From contig JAHBXO010000017.1 in the NCBI GenBank assembly GCA_019636445.1, forward strand, positions 50,266 to 114,265: a DNA stretch of 64,000 nt, given 5' to 3'. Position 1 is the first letter of the stretch. Every line of letters starts with the position of its first letter. The DNA is from Gemmataceae bacterium (GTDB taxonomy: Bacteria > Planctomycetota > Planctomycetia > Gemmatales > Gemmataceae). Below, one piece after another: positions 25,851 through 34,844 of the stretch. Position numbers and translations under genes: made by a program. The notes under the pieces are model-generated. The model ran no database searches, was not told where the DNA came from, and was given only the letters and a program-made list of their open reading frames with translations.

Positions 25851-26258
25851 TACGTATCGCTTGCGAGGGGCTTGCATTTCCTTGGCGAAACCAGTCACGA
25901 AGATAACGAACGCGAGCCAGGAGAGTCCGGTAGCGATTCCGCAATACATCAGTTGCGTGTTGCGGGGCAGTTGCGTGCGCGAGATGGTCAGACAGGCGCT
26001 GATACCCAAAAAAGCGATGACGATCGGCACGAGGCCCGGGCCGCCCGAAGGGCGCAAGCCCGCCGTGTTGACTCCGAAGATAGGAAGCAGTTTGATCATG
26101 CCACCGGTCGCCGAGAGGACCGGGATGAAGATGCAGAGGGCGACGAAGACGAAAATGCCCGCGTGTGCGGGTGGTGCGCCGCGGTAGAGTCGCGCACCGC
26201 ACATGAAGCATTCCGCTTCCGAGGCGATATTCAGGTGATGGCAGGCTTTGCACTTCAT
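25746..26258 (-). CDS. Small zinc-ribbon membrane protein
   Basis: A 170-residue protein starting MKCKACHHLNIASEAECFMC, a four-Cys zinc ribbon (C3, C6, C17, C20). Three or four membrane segments follow: AGIFVFVALCIFIPVLSATG, VPIVIAFLGISACLTI and LMYCGIATGLSWLAFVIFVTG. The last 40 residues are Arg-rich and lie entirely on the antisense of the PfkB 3' end, so the ancestral stop may have been nearer residue 130. It lies 58 nt downstream of the VanZ-like gene and may be the last gene of the mcsA operon. Function unknown. Confidence 0.6.
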   Translation of the reverse strand: MKCKACHHLNIASEAECFMCGARLYRGAPPAHAGIFVFVALCIFIPVLSATGGMIKLLPIFGVNTAGLRPSGGPGLVPIVIAFLGISACLTISRTQLPRNTQLMYCGIATGLSWLAFVIFVTGFAKEMQAPRKRYVSEHRLNRAPVDTGRGTAMLADARRVAVREPGAVA

Positions 26259-26316
26259 GAATGCGTCCCGGTCGGACGCTGAACGATAGAACGCGAAGCG
26301 AACGGACGCAACCGAC

Positions 26317-26721
26317 TCACGATTGTGGTGCGGGAGGAGGATTCGGCTTCGGTCGGATCCGGCGAACGATCATCGTGCCGACGAACACCCCGGCGGCGTC
26401 GATAAGCACGTCGCGCACGCATCCGTGGCGCTTCGTATCGAAATGGTGGGCGCCGACCCACTGCCCGAGTTCGCTGGCGGCTCCGTGGAGGACGAGGGCG
26501 ATGGCGATCCATCGGCCGCGAACGAGCCAGCCGCCAAGGACGGCGAACCCGGCGTAGACGCCGAAGTGCGTCGCCTTCGCCAGTAGGAAAAAGAGCATTT
26601 CCGGGTCGAAGAACGCAATCCCGCCGACGAGCGATTCCGGCACCGGTTGCGGTTTGAGGAGCAGCCAGGTCCAGATGAGGAGCAGAACCGAATAGGCCAC
26701 GCAAGCGGACGATTTGTTCAT
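26317..26721 (-). CDS. VanZ-like membrane protein
   Basis: A 134-residue protein with four membrane segments (ACVAYSVLLLIWTWLLL, KATHFGVYAGFAVLGGWLV, RWIAIALVLHGAASELGQWV, VRDVLIDAAGVFVGTMIVRR). The pattern H-F-G-V-Y-A-G-F and the E-L-G-Q ... D-V-L-I-D-A-A-G string is the VanZ/teicoplanin-resistance fold seen widely in bacteria; RDVLIDAAGV is especially typical. Actual antibiotic resistance is not implied. Its ATG overlaps the mcsB stop by 4 nt, so it is translated with mcsB. The reason for pairing with a protein-arginine kinase is unknown. Confidence 0.75.
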   Translation of the reverse strand: MNKSSACVAYSVLLLIWTWLLLKPQPVPESLVGGIAFFDPEMLFFLLAKATHFGVYAGFAVLGGWLVRGRWIAIALVLHGAASELGQWVGAHHFDTKRHGCVRDVLIDAAGVFVGTMIVRRIRPKPNPPPAPQS

Positions 26722-27788
26722 CGCTGGTGCGAGCCCAGTTCGCGGAGGCGGTTACGCAGGTATTTCGCCCGCGCGGCGTTGCGCTCCTCGCCGTCGAGCG
26801 GCGTGCCCATGAGCTTTTGGAGGTGCGCGGCCTGCGTGTGGATGAAGAGCTGGTTGACGGTGGTCGGCGGTAGGTCGTCGAGCAGGTGGAGTTGAATGCC
26901 GAGGCGGACGGTGGAGAGCAGTTCCATCGTCTCTTCGGACGTGATCATGGTGGCGGAGCCGAGCGTACCGATGGCGCGGGCGACGCGGTCCTGCTCGGCT
27001 TGGCGGCGTTCCTTCAGGAGCAACTGGCGGGCGCGGCGTTCGTACTGGATGATCTGCGCGATGACTTCGCGGATCTCCTGCAGGACGCGGGACTCGCTCT
27101 TGCCGAGCGTTACCTGATTGGAAATCTGGTAGAGGTCGCCGCTGGCGCGGCTGCCTTCGCCGTAGAGGCCGCGGACGACGAGGTTGATCTTCTGGAGCGA
27201 ACGGAAGAGCTTTTCGATTTCCTTCGTCAGCGAGAGGGCGGGCAGGTGGAGCATGACGCTGGCGCGCATGCCGGTGCCGACGTTGGTGGGGCAGGCCGTC
27301 AGGTAGCCGAACTGGTCGTGGAAGGCAAAGGCGAGGTTGGCTTCGAGGGCGTCGTCAAGCCGGTCGATTTCGGTCCAGGCTTCGTCGAGGGCGAGGCCGC
27401 TGCGCATGACTTGCAGTCGCAGATGGTCCTCCTCGTTGACCATGACGCTGACGGATTCGGTTTCGTTGAATGCGACGCCGCGGGGGCCGTCCAGGACGGA
27501 CGCCAGTTCGCGGCTCATGAGCTGTCGTTCGACCAGGAACTGCCGGTCGATGGGGGTGAGCTTCGCGACGTCGACGAATTCGAGGGCGTAAGGCAGGCTT
27601 GCAGTCGCGACGGCGTTACGAACACGGGTTTCGGTTTCGGTTTTTTGTTCGGCATTCGCGCGGTTGCCGAAGGGCATGTCCGCGAGATTGCGCGCGAGCC
27701 GGACGCGCGAGGACACGACGATATCGGACTCCGGGCCGATGCCGCGCAGCCATTCCCCGAGATTCGGCAGCAGTCGGTCCAGGTTCAT
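26718..27788 (-). CDS. mcsB: Protein-arginine kinase McsB
   Basis: A 356-residue guanido phosphotransferase that phosphorylates arginine residues of proteins, marking them for ClpCP degradation in Firmicutes. Visible features: IVVSSRVRLARNLADMPF (arginine/nucleotide site), VMVNEEDHLRLQVMRSG, the catalytic Cys near residue 166 in TACPTNVGTGMRASVMLHLP, and LYGEGSRASGDLYQISNQVT. Length and motifs match B. subtilis McsB (about 360 residues). It overlaps the upstream mcsA by 4 nt (ATGA) and the downstream VanZ gene by 4 nt, so the run is an operon. Neither ctsR nor clpC lies in the window. Confidence 0.95.
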   Translation of the reverse strand: MNLDRLLPNLGEWLRGIGPESDIVVSSRVRLARNLADMPFGNRANAEQKTETETRVRNAVATASLPYALEFVDVAKLTPIDRQFLVERQLMSRELASVLDGPRGVAFNETESVSVMVNEEDHLRLQVMRSGLALDEAWTEIDRLDDALEANLAFAFHDQFGYLTACPTNVGTGMRASVMLHLPALSLTKEIEKLFRSLQKINLVVRGLYGEGSRASGDLYQISNQVTLGKSESRVLQEIREVIAQIIQYERRARQLLLKERRQAEQDRVARAIGTLGSATMITSEETMELLSTVRLGIQLHLLDDLPPTTVNQLFIHTQAAHLQKLMGTPLDGEERNAARAKYLRNRLRELGSHQR

Positions 27789-28300
27789 TCCGCGGTTTCC
27801 TTCCCTCGAATGCGGTCGCGCAGTCGGGCGGCCTCCTCGTAGTCTTCGGCGGCGACGGCTTCGGCCAGCTGGCCCTTGAGGTCGTCGAGTTCATCGCGTT
27901 CCCGGCGCTGGCGAACGGCGTGCGGGACTTTGCCGTGGTGCTGGAGACCCCGGTGAACCCGTTCCAGGATCGGTACGAGGACCGGATAGAAGACCTCGTA
28001 ATCCTCCGGGCAGCCCAACCGGCCATCGGCCCGGAACTGTGCATACTTTAGGCCGCAGGTCGGGCACGTCAACGCGGTCGGGTCGCCCTCGTCGGTCTCC
28101 GCGCCTCCCGGCACGGGCGCGAACTGGTTCATGAGCAGTTGCAGCAGCGCCGGCAGATTCAACTGCGGGGACGGCGCGTCCGGCAGGAGATTCTGGCGGC
28201 GTGCGCAGTTTTCGCACAAATGCATTTCCCGCTTTTTCTTGTTCACGATGTCGGTCAGGTGCACCGTGGCCGGGTCGCCGCAGAATTGACAATCAGGCAT
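27785..28300 (-). CDS. mcsA: McsA-type zinc-finger activator, copy 2 (UvrB/UvrC motif)
   Basis: A 171-residue partner of McsB. N-terminal zinc-binding pair CQFC...CENC, a second pair CPTC...GCPEDYEVFYP, and a C-terminal UvrB/UvrC motif (LDDLKGQLAEAVAAEDYEEA). McsA stimulates McsB kinase and links it to ClpC. It overlaps mcsB by 4 nt, which makes it the likely direct partner of McsB. The middle (residues about 40-75) is low-complexity and absent from B. subtilis McsA. A second mcsA-like gene lies 4 nt upstream. Confidence 0.9.
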   Translation of the reverse strand: MPDCQFCGDPATVHLTDIVNKKKREMHLCENCARRQNLLPDAPSPQLNLPALLQLLMNQFAPVPGGAETDEGDPTALTCPTCGLKYAQFRADGRLGCPEDYEVFYPVLVPILERVHRGLQHHGKVPHAVRQRRERDELDDLKGQLAEAVAAEDYEEAARLRDRIRGKETAE

Positions 28301-28304
28301 GGCA

Positions 28305-28799
28305 TCATGCTCCCGGCGCGGGGTCGTCGAGTTGGCGGAGCCGATCGCGCAGTCGGGCCGCTTCCTCGTAGGCTTCCTTCCGGATGGCGGATTCCAGTTC
28401 GCCGCGCAGCCGTTCGCGCTCGGCGGCGTTCGCCTGGCGCATTGGTTGCAGGCGTGGCTGTTTGCCGGCGTGTTTCGTGTCGCCGTGGATATTGTCCAAC
28501 AAGGGCAGCAGCTCGTCCTTGAACACGTCGTAGTCCCGGGGGCAGCCCAGACGTCCGGAATTGCGAAACTCCACGAATTTCAGGCCGCAAGCGGGGCAGT
28601 GCTTGCCGCCGAATTCATCGGTGAGGTCCGCGTCCGGCAGGGGTGGTGTCGCGGTCTGGGCGGCCTTCAAAGACGCGTCCGGGTTGGCGAGGTGGCGCTG
28701 GGCGCATTCCTCGCAGAGATGGAAATCGCGGTATTTGGCATGCCCAAAGACCTCGGTGATATGGAACGTTGCCGGTTTGGGACATCGCTGGCACTTCAT
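28305..28799 (-). CDS. mcsA: McsA-type zinc-finger protein, copy 1
   Basis: A 164-residue paralogue of the preceding protein. Zinc pairs CQRC...CEEC and CPAC...GCPRDYDVFKD, and a UvrB/UvrC motif ERERLRGELESAIRKEAYEE. I start it at MKCQRCPKPATF; an ATG 16 codons further upstream adds an unlikely tail. First gene of the minus-strand operon. Two adjacent McsA genes are unusual, since most genomes carry one per McsB. Differences between the copies lie mainly in the linker; both keep all zinc-binding Cys residues. Confidence 0.88.
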   Translation of the reverse strand: MKCQRCPKPATFHITEVFGHAKYRDFHLCEECAQRHLANPDASLKAAQTATPPLPDADLTDEFGGKHCPACGLKFVEFRNSGRLGCPRDYDVFKDELLPLLDNIHGDTKHAGKQPRLQPMRQANAAERERLRGELESAIRKEAYEEAARLRDRLRQLDDPAPGA

Positions 28800-29079
28800 G
28801 GGCGGCCTCGGCTCGGTCGCGAACTCGGTTCGGCCGTCAGAATTCAATTCTACTTGTTCTTGGGCCTGCGCGAAAGGGGGATTGGGGCGGGTTGTGCGGG
28901 CGGCGCGGTTTCCGGTCGTGGCAAGATGGGGTATTCCGTCCGACTTCGCGGACTGTCGCAGATGTATGCCTCAAGATGGTTGCGCCGAACGGACGATGTG
29001 TATGGGGAACGCGGCCGGTCCGTCGGGCCGCCGCGACGACACGATTCCGGCGCCGGCGCGAGCCGTTCGGGGGCATGAC

Positions 29080-30474
29080 ATGCGGACTTCCATCCGTACG
29101 TGGTTGGCATCGGTGGGCGTGCTGGCGGGGGCCGGCGGATCCGGCCTGTTCGCCCAAGGCCTTCCGGCGATCCCGATTCCCGATCCGATGCCGTTGAACG
29201 TGAAGCAGGTTCCGAAGTCGGAACAAGGGAAGGTTCCGACTCCGATGCCCATGCCGATGCCGCCGACGAAGCCCGAGTTGCCGCCGGTGCCTCCGCTGGA
29301 AGCGCCGACCGGATTCGTGCCGGGCTGCAACACCTGCGGCGACGTGAATCCGAATTGCGCCGACCCCGGTTGCGCTGGCGATCTCATTGCCGGCCCCAAG
29401 AATCCCGTCTGGATGAGCTACAGCCAGTTGCTGCTCTGGTTCCAGCCGGCCCGCGCGACGATCCCGCTCGCCTTCGACAACACTCGCAATCGCGTGCTGC
29501 TCAACGGTGAAGCCGAGATGGGCATGTACTACGGCTACAAGATCGACGGCGGAATGTGGACCAACCACGAACACACCCGCGGCATCGGCGCCGACGGATT
29601 CATCACCGAACACCGTTCCAAGTTCCAAAGTGTCTCGGGCGGAAACATTGTCCGGCCGTTCTTCGACGCGTCGAGCGGACTGCAATCGGCGCTGTTCGTC
29701 TCCAACGTCGGGGGAGCCATTCCCTTCACGGGCGAACTGGCGACCACGAACACGGCTCGCTTCGCCAGCGCCGGCATCAATATCCGCCGAAACCTCGCCT
29801 ACAACGAACAATGGCAGATCGACCTGTCGTACGGATTCCGCTACTACGACCTCGACGAATCGCTGGTCGTGTTTCAACGCACGGTCTCGCCCGCCGACAA
29901 TTTCATCCAAATCGCGAACCAGCCCGGCTCCGTGCCGGCGAACACCGCCGTCATCCTGCGGGATCGCTCCTACACTCGGAACCAGTTCTGGGGCGGCGAC
30001 GTGGGCGCTCACGTTGAATGGAAACACGGCATGACCTTTATCGGTCTTGCCTCGAAGCTTGCCTTCGGCTCGGTCCACCAGGTCACGCAGATCAACGGGG
30101 AAACGCGGAACCAGGAAGGGACCGTGATGCGGCAAGGCGGCCTGCTCGCGTCGGGTGGGGTCGATGCCTTCGGACTCCAGGACGGCAACCTCGGCCGCTT
30201 CGTCACCAACCGCTTCAGTGTCGCGACGGACATCGGCCTCAAGGCCGGCGTCAGCATCACGCCGAACACGCGGATCTCGCTCGGCTACCAGTTCTACTAC
30301 ATGAGCAACGTGGCCCGGCCGGGTGCCCAGTTCGATCAATCCATTAACCAGCGGAACGTCCCGGTCAGCTCCTCGTTTGGTGCCTTGACCGGCGTCCGTG
30401 CCCCGAATGTGACGTTCGACCGCGAAGGCTTCTTCGCCCACGGCGTAGCCCTCTCGATGGAAGCCCGATATTGA
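29080..30474 (+). CDS. BBP7-family outer-membrane beta-barrel protein
   Basis: A 464-residue exported protein of the BBP7 group, which is characteristic of planctomycetes. A signal peptide (MRTSIRTWLASVGVLAGAGG) is followed by a Pro-rich stretch (KVPTPMPMPMPPTKPELPPV) and a Cys-containing knot (GCNTCGDVNPNCADPGCAGD). The rest is alternating hydrophobic strands typical of a barrel, with MYYGYKIDGGMW, LSYGFRYYDLDESLVV and a C-terminus ending MEARY, the terminal aromatic expected for barrel insertion. The ATG at 29080 is preferred because the signal begins there, although an open frame extends 173 codons upstream. Divergent from the mcsA operon; followed by a strong terminator. Role probably structural or porin-like. 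Confidence 0.8.
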   Translation: MRTSIRTWLASVGVLAGAGGSGLFAQGLPAIPIPDPMPLNVKQVPKSEQGKVPTPMPMPMPPTKPELPPVPPLEAPTGFVPGCNTCGDVNPNCADPGCAGDLIAGPKNPVWMSYSQLLLWFQPARATIPLAFDNTRNRVLLNGEAEMGMYYGYKIDGGMWTNHEHTRGIGADGFITEHRSKFQSVSGGNIVRPFFDASSGLQSALFVSNVGGAIPFTGELATTNTARFASAGINIRRNLAYNEQWQIDLSYGFRYYDLDESLVVFQRTVSPADNFIQIANQPGSVPANTAVILRDRSYTRNQFWGGDVGAHVEWKHGMTFIGLASKLAFGSVHQVTQINGETRNQEGTVMRQGGLLASGGVDAFGLQDGNLGRFVTNRFSVATDIGLKAGVSITPNTRISLGYQFYYMSNVARPGAQFDQSINQRNVPVSSSFGALTGVRAPNVTFDREGFFAHGVALSMEARY

Positions 30475-30491
30475 TGTGTATTCGAATGCGG

Positions 30492-30517
30492 ACGGCCGGC
30501 CCGGTAGGGTCGGCCGT
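30492..30517. terminator. Rho-independent terminator after the BBP7 gene
   Basis: An 11-bp stem (ACGGCCGGCCC / GGGTCGGCCGT, one G-T pair) with a GGTA loop is followed by TGCGTTTTATG. It lies 17 nt after the BBP7 stop and 7 nt before the stop of the convergent TPR gene, so it can serve both, with the T-run on the plus side. Confidence 0.85.
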
Positions 30518-30523
30518 TGCGTT

Positions 30524-32080
30524 TTATGTGGACGATTTGCCAGCCAGCTGATCGCGATAGGGTCGGCCCTCGAGATACAACGCCAGACGGGTTTCGTATT
30601 CCGGCCGCTCGTCCGGCGGGACCATTTCCAGCAGTTTCCGTTGCCATTTCACGGCATCTTCGAACCGGCCGGTCTCGGCATAGGCGGCCGCGAGCGTGTC
30701 GAGGAACCCGGGATACGCGTGATCGGTCAATTCACAGGCGCGGATGGCGTCGGTGACGGCCTTCTTGCCGTCGCGCAATTCGTCCAACGGGCAAGTGGCC
30801 CGCAGCCAGGCGAGGTAATTCAGCGTGTTCGCGTCGTCGGGGTCGAGCGCGCGGGCGGCTTCGTGATCCGCGATCGCCGCGGCGGGATCGCCGAGGCCAT
30901 AGTGTGCCGCGGCGCGGAGGTTGAGAGCGGCGTCCAAATCGGGTCGGAGTTCGAGGGCTCGCGTGGCGTCCGTGATGACGGCCGGCCAGTTCGCCGCGCG
31001 TCGGTGGGCCGCGGCCCGCGCCGCCCACGACCGCGCATTGTTCGGATTCTTTTCAATGGCCGTGGAGAAATCGGCGATGGCGCGGACGGTGTCGAGCAGT
31101 TCCAGGTGCGCGTAGCCGCGCTGGATGTACCCCGTGGCGTCGTCTGGGTCGAGTTCGATCGCCTTGGTGAAGTCGGCGAGGGCGTTTTCCCAATCCTTGG
31201 CGCGAGCGTACGAGAGGCCGCGATTGAAGACGGCACCGGAGTCGGTCGGATCGCGTCGGATCGCTTCGCTGAAATCGGCGGTTGCGCCGGCGTGGTCGCC
31301 GAGTTCGGCGCGGGCGATGCCGCGGAGGTTATAAGCCCGGGGTTCTTCCGGATCGAGACGGATCACCCACGAGTAATCGTCGGCGGCGCGGCGGTGTTCG
31401 CCCAGAGCGGCCCGCAGGCGCGCGCGATGCCAGAACGCTTCCGGCGAGTGGCCATCGAGCCGCAGGGCCGTGTCCAAGTCGGTCAGGGCCGCGTCGAGGT
31501 GTCCGAGATTCTCATGACAGAGCGAGCGGTAGACGTACGAACGGGCGTGTCGCGGTTGCAAACGGATGGCGCTGGTGTAATCGGCCGCCGCGGCTTCATG
31601 GGCACCCGTGGCACACAGTGCGTTCGCACGGTTGAAGTAAACGCGGAATGCCTTGGGGTCCAACTCGAGCGCGGCCGAATAGTCGGCAAGCGCCGATTCA
31701 TAATCGCCCTTTCGACTGTATGCGGCGCCGCGCCCGTTCAACGGGTCCGCGTCGTCGGGGTTCAGGCGAATCGCCTCGGTGTAGTCGGCGATCGCCTTTT
31801 CATAGTCCCGCAGGTCCACGTGGGCCGTCGCGCGATTGTGATACGCCGCCGGGTGGGTCGGTTCCAATTCGATGGCTCGCCCGAAGTCGTCGATCGCGCG
31901 TTCGTAACGGCCATCGGCCGCGTGGGCATTGCCGCGATAGTAGTACAAATCGGCGTCGGACGGTTCCAGATCGATGGCGCCGGTGAACGCCTCGATCGCT
32001 TTGGCGTACTCCTGCCGACGCGCGTACCGGTGCCCGCGCTGCGTGAGTTGTTCGACATCGGGCGGCTGCATGGGGTCCAT
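30524..32080 (-). CDS. Cytoplasmic TPR-repeat protein (about 14 units)
   Basis: A 518-residue protein made almost entirely of canonical 34-residue TPR units, for example RRQEYAKAIEAFTGAIDLEP, GRYERAIDDFGRAIELEP, RDYEKAIADYTEAIRLNP and KDWENALADFTKAIELDP, about a dozen in series. No signal peptide or membrane segment. The last 60 residues (LDTLAAAYAETGRFEDAVKW) form a capping pair. The start is the ATG at 32080 (MDPMQPPDVEQ); the open frame extends further but loses repeat character. TPR arrays bind partner proteins; no partner is suggested by the neighbours. Divergent from the glycosyltransferase gene, with 59 nt between. Confidence 0.9.
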   Translation of the reverse strand: MDPMQPPDVEQLTQRGHRYARRQEYAKAIEAFTGAIDLEPSDADLYYYRGNAHAADGRYERAIDDFGRAIELEPTHPAAYHNRATAHVDLRDYEKAIADYTEAIRLNPDDADPLNGRGAAYSRKGDYESALADYSAALELDPKAFRVYFNRANALCATGAHEAAAADYTSAIRLQPRHARSYVYRSLCHENLGHLDAALTDLDTALRLDGHSPEAFWHRARLRAALGEHRRAADDYSWVIRLDPEEPRAYNLRGIARAELGDHAGATADFSEAIRRDPTDSGAVFNRGLSYARAKDWENALADFTKAIELDPDDATGYIQRGYAHLELLDTVRAIADFSTAIEKNPNNARSWAARAAAHRRAANWPAVITDATRALELRPDLDAALNLRAAAHYGLGDPAAAIADHEAARALDPDDANTLNYLAWLRATCPLDELRDGKKAVTDAIRACELTDHAYPGFLDTLAAAYAETGRFEDAVKWQRKLLEMVPPDERPEYETRLALYLEGRPYRDQLAGKSST

Positions 32081-32139
32081 GATGGAATTATAGCGCCCAA
32101 GCCCGCGGCGTGCGGTCCCGGCATCCCCCTTGACGGCCG

Positions 32140-33795
32140 ATGGCCGGAAAGGTTCAGATGCTCCCGATGATCCCGACCGATTATTCCGATTCCCGGCCGT
32201 CGCCCGCGGTGGGTATTCGACCGAGCCACCGCGGCCTCGCCGTCGCCGGGGGGCTTGTTGCGATACTCGGCTTCGCGTTGCTGAACCTCGCGTATCTATC
32301 GGTCTCGCCGCTCGACCTCGCACCTGACGAAGCCCATTATTGGGACTGGTCGCGCCGCCTGGACTGGAGCTACTACAGCAAGGGGCCGATGGTCGCATGG
32401 CTCATCCGCGCGAGTTGTTCGCTCCTCGGCGATACCGCTTTCGCGGTGCGCGTACCGGCGGTCCTGTGCAATGCGCTCATGCTCGTCGCGGTCTTCCTGC
32501 TGGCCCGGCGCACGCTCGATTCGGATCGCCTCGCCCTCGCCGCGCTCGGTCTGGGCATGGTCCTGCCTCCGCTGTCCGCGGGAGCGGTGCTCACGACCAT
32601 CGATGCGCCGTTCCTTTGTTGCTGGAGTTGGGCGCTCCTCGGCGTACATCGTGCGGTGTTCGACAACGACCGCCGCGCCTGGATCGCCGCCGGCGTCGCC
32701 GTTGCGCTCGGCACACTCACCAAATACACCATGCTCGCGTTCCCCGCGTTGGCAGCCGTCTGGCTCGTCGCATCGCGGTTCGAACCGCGCCATCTGCGCG
32801 ACGTCGCACGCATGGCGGCCATCGGTTCGCTCGGCCTTGTACCGATCCTGATCTGGAACTGGCACCAGGATTGGATTGGCGTACGCCATCTCTTTGGCCA
32901 GGCCGGGCTGGCGACCGGTCCGAAAATCGGATTCAAACCCTTGGGTCCGTTGGATTATCTCGCCGGCCAGTTCGCGTTCCTCGGCGGGTACTGGTTCTGC
33001 GCCTTTGCCTTGGCGGCCAGGACGTTCCGCCCCAGCCGGGATCGCCAACTCACCTTCCTCTGGTGGTACTCCGTGCCACTCGTGCTGATCTTTGTACCGT
33101 TCAGTTTGCGGGTGAAGATCCAGCCGAATTGGCCGGCGGCGGCGTACCTCGCTGGCTTTCTGATTGCGTTTGCCTGGCTACGCCGCGACTGGTTCTCGGA
33201 ACCGTCTCGCTATCGCTCGCTGGTGCGGGCGTTGTTCGCGATTGGCGTGGGAGCCTCGGTCGCGCTCTCGATCGCAGCCCGCTTCCCGCAACTCATGCTG
33301 CCGGTTTTCGCTTCGATTGTCCCCGAACCGGCCGACGACCGGCTTGCCCCGGTCCGCAATCTCGACCCGACGGCACGCCTGCGCGGCTGGCGACACCTCG
33401 CGGCCGAGGTGGACGTCCTTCGCGACCGAATCGCACGCGAAGATGGGCAAACGGCGGAACTCGCAACGATGACGTGGACTGTGCCGGGCGAACTCGCCTT
33501 CTATTGTCGGGGAAATCCGACGGTTTACAGCTTCGGTACCGCGCTGAACGACCGTTACAGCCAATACGATCTTTGGCGACCGAACCCGATTGCCGACGCG
33601 CAAGCCTTCGCCGGGCGCACGTTCGTGTACGTCGGCGAGAAGTTGCCCGAAGGCATCGACGCCTTCGACAGCCTCGCGGGACCCTTTCGCGTGGAGTATC
33701 GGGAAAACGGAGTGGTGGTCGGCGGGTGGAAGTTATGGGTCGCACGCGGTTACAGGGGGTTCCCGGATCCTCAACCGAAGCGACCGCAATACTGA
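32140..33795 (+). CDS. Glycosyltransferase family 39-like membrane protein
   Basis: A 551-residue polytopic membrane protein. The GT39 (ArnT/PMT-like) signature is the acidic pair after the first segment, LAPDEAHYWDWSRRLDWSYY, then KGPMVAWLIRASCSLLGDTA. About ten further membrane segments follow, and a soluble periplasmic C-terminal domain (from about residue 415) ends in QPKRPQY. These enzymes transfer a sugar from a polyprenyl-phosphate donor to lipid or protein outside the membrane. The acceptor is unknown. The N-terminal 30 residues are polar; a later ATG (MIPTDYSD) is possible. Two related membrane proteins lie at 42 and 54 kb, so extracytoplasmic glycosylation seems a recurring task. 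Confidence 0.82.
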   Translation: MAGKVQMLPMIPTDYSDSRPSPAVGIRPSHRGLAVAGGLVAILGFALLNLAYLSVSPLDLAPDEAHYWDWSRRLDWSYYSKGPMVAWLIRASCSLLGDTAFAVRVPAVLCNALMLVAVFLLARRTLDSDRLALAALGLGMVLPPLSAGAVLTTIDAPFLCCWSWALLGVHRAVFDNDRRAWIAAGVAVALGTLTKYTMLAFPALAAVWLVASRFEPRHLRDVARMAAIGSLGLVPILIWNWHQDWIGVRHLFGQAGLATGPKIGFKPLGPLDYLAGQFAFLGGYWFCAFALAARTFRPSRDRQLTFLWWYSVPLVLIFVPFSLRVKIQPNWPAAAYLAGFLIAFAWLRRDWFSEPSRYRSLVRALFAIGVGASVALSIAARFPQLMLPVFASIVPEPADDRLAPVRNLDPTARLRGWRHLAAEVDVLRDRIAREDGQTAELATMTWTVPGELAFYCRGNPTVYSFGTALNDRYSQYDLWRPNPIADAQAFAGRTFVYVGEKLPEGIDAFDSLAGPFRVEYRENGVVVGGWKLWVARGYRGFPDPQPKRPQY

Positions 33796-33873
33796 CCCCG
33801 CGACAGGTCCGGCTCCAGTTGCCCGCCCAGCGGACGGAACCGCAGCCGACAATCCAACGGAATTGGGTGCCTT

Positions 33874-34095
33874 GTGAAAACGGATTGGACGATTCGCTGT
33901 GCCGCTTGCGGTTTGGCGTGCACGATGCACGGGGGCGACTCGGTGTACGAGCGCGAGGCGATCGAGTCCCGGCCGTGCCCGCAATGCCACGCGTATACGC
34001 TGGGGCGGACGGAAACGCCAACGCCGCGTCGCACGCGGACCCCGTTCCGGTTGCCCGTCCGGAAGAAATCCGTCGGAATCCGTCAGACCGCATGA
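33874..34095 (+). CDS. Small zinc-ribbon protein
   Basis: A 73-residue protein from a GTG start (MKTDWTIRCAACGLACTM). Cys pairs CAAC (C9, C12) and CPQC (C35, C38) make a zinc ribbon, followed by a basic tail TPRRTRTPFRLPVRKKSVG. No family recognised. It starts 78 nt after the glycosyltransferase gene and its last 13 nt overlap the 3' end of the convergent birA gene. Confidence 0.6.
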   Translation: MKTDWTIRCAACGLACTMHGGDSVYEREAIESRPCPQCHAYTLGRTETPTPRRTRTPFRLPVRKKSVGIRQTA

Positions 34096-34844
34096 ATGTG
34101 GCGGACGAGTTCGGGCTGGATCGATTCGAGGACCTCGTCGTCGCGGAGGAGTTCGAGGGCGTCGAAGCCCATTTCCAATAACCGCCCCGCCACAAAGTTC
34201 CCGTCGGCCCTTTCGACGATCACGCCGCGGCCCAGCAGGCCGATCCGCCACTTCCAATCCGATTCGAGCGGTGTCCGTTCGCCGGCGAGTAGACGCGACC
34301 ATTCCGCATCGAGCCGATCCAACACGCAATTCAGGGCATGATCCCGATCGATCGTTTTGCCTCCGACAAGTGCGAGCGAAGTCGCGTCCGGCAAGCCAGC
34401 GTCGACGAACGCTTCGATTGTTTGATTCAGGTTTAATCCGATGCCGACGACGGTCGCGCGCCCGGCCTCGATCAGAATGCCGCAGACCTTTTTCCCGCGC
34501 ACGAGCAGGTCGTTGGGCCATTTGATGCGAGCCTGGACGCCGGTCAGTTCGCGGATGGCGTCGCCGACGGCGACGGCGGCGAAGGCCGTGAGAATCACCG
34601 GCCGGGCGAGTTCCGGCGGCGGCCGTAGTCGGATGGAAAGCAGCAGGGATTCGCCGGGTTGGCTCGTCCAGACGCGTCCGTGCTGGCCTCGGCCTTGTGA
34701 TTGATGGTTCGCGACGAACGCGGTGCCATCCGGCGCGTCGCATTCCATCGCGAGGTCGTTAGTGCTGGGCGGGGAATCGAAGAGGCGAACCTCGCGGCCG
34801 ATGTGCCGGCCGGGGACCGAACGGATCTCGTGGGGCGCGATCAC
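34083..34844 (-). CDS. birA: Biotin-[acetyl-CoA-carboxylase] ligase
   Basis: A 253-residue biotin protein ligase without the N-terminal DNA-binding domain of E. coli BirA, so a class I, non-regulatory enzyme. It activates biotin to biotinyl-AMP and attaches it to the carrier domain of acetyl-CoA carboxylase and related enzymes. Motifs: STNDLAMECDAPDGTAF, the biotinyl-AMP loop SQGRGQHGRVW (family GRGRxGRxW), IKWPNDLLV and GKKVCGILIE. The start is GTG at 34844, overlapping the nadC stop by 4 nt (GTGA). Cofactor genes nadC and birA thus form one unit. Confidence 0.93.
   Translation of the reverse strand: MIAPHEIRSVPGRHIGREVRLFDSPPSTNDLAMECDAPDGTAFVANHQSQGRGQHGRVWTSQPGESLLLSIRLRPPPELARPVILTAFAAVAVGDAIRELTGVQARIKWPNDLLVRGKKVCGILIEAGRATVVGIGLNLNQTIEAFVDAGLPDATSLALVGGKTIDRDHALNCVLDRLDAEWSRLLAGERTPLESDWKWRIGLLGRGVIVERADGNFVAGRLLEMGFDALELLRDDEVLESIQPELVRHIHAV

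Noticed and set aside
28561..29079. Upstream extension of the BBP7 frame by 173 codons
   Set aside because: It would run antisense through mcsA and bury the signal peptide that starts at 29080.
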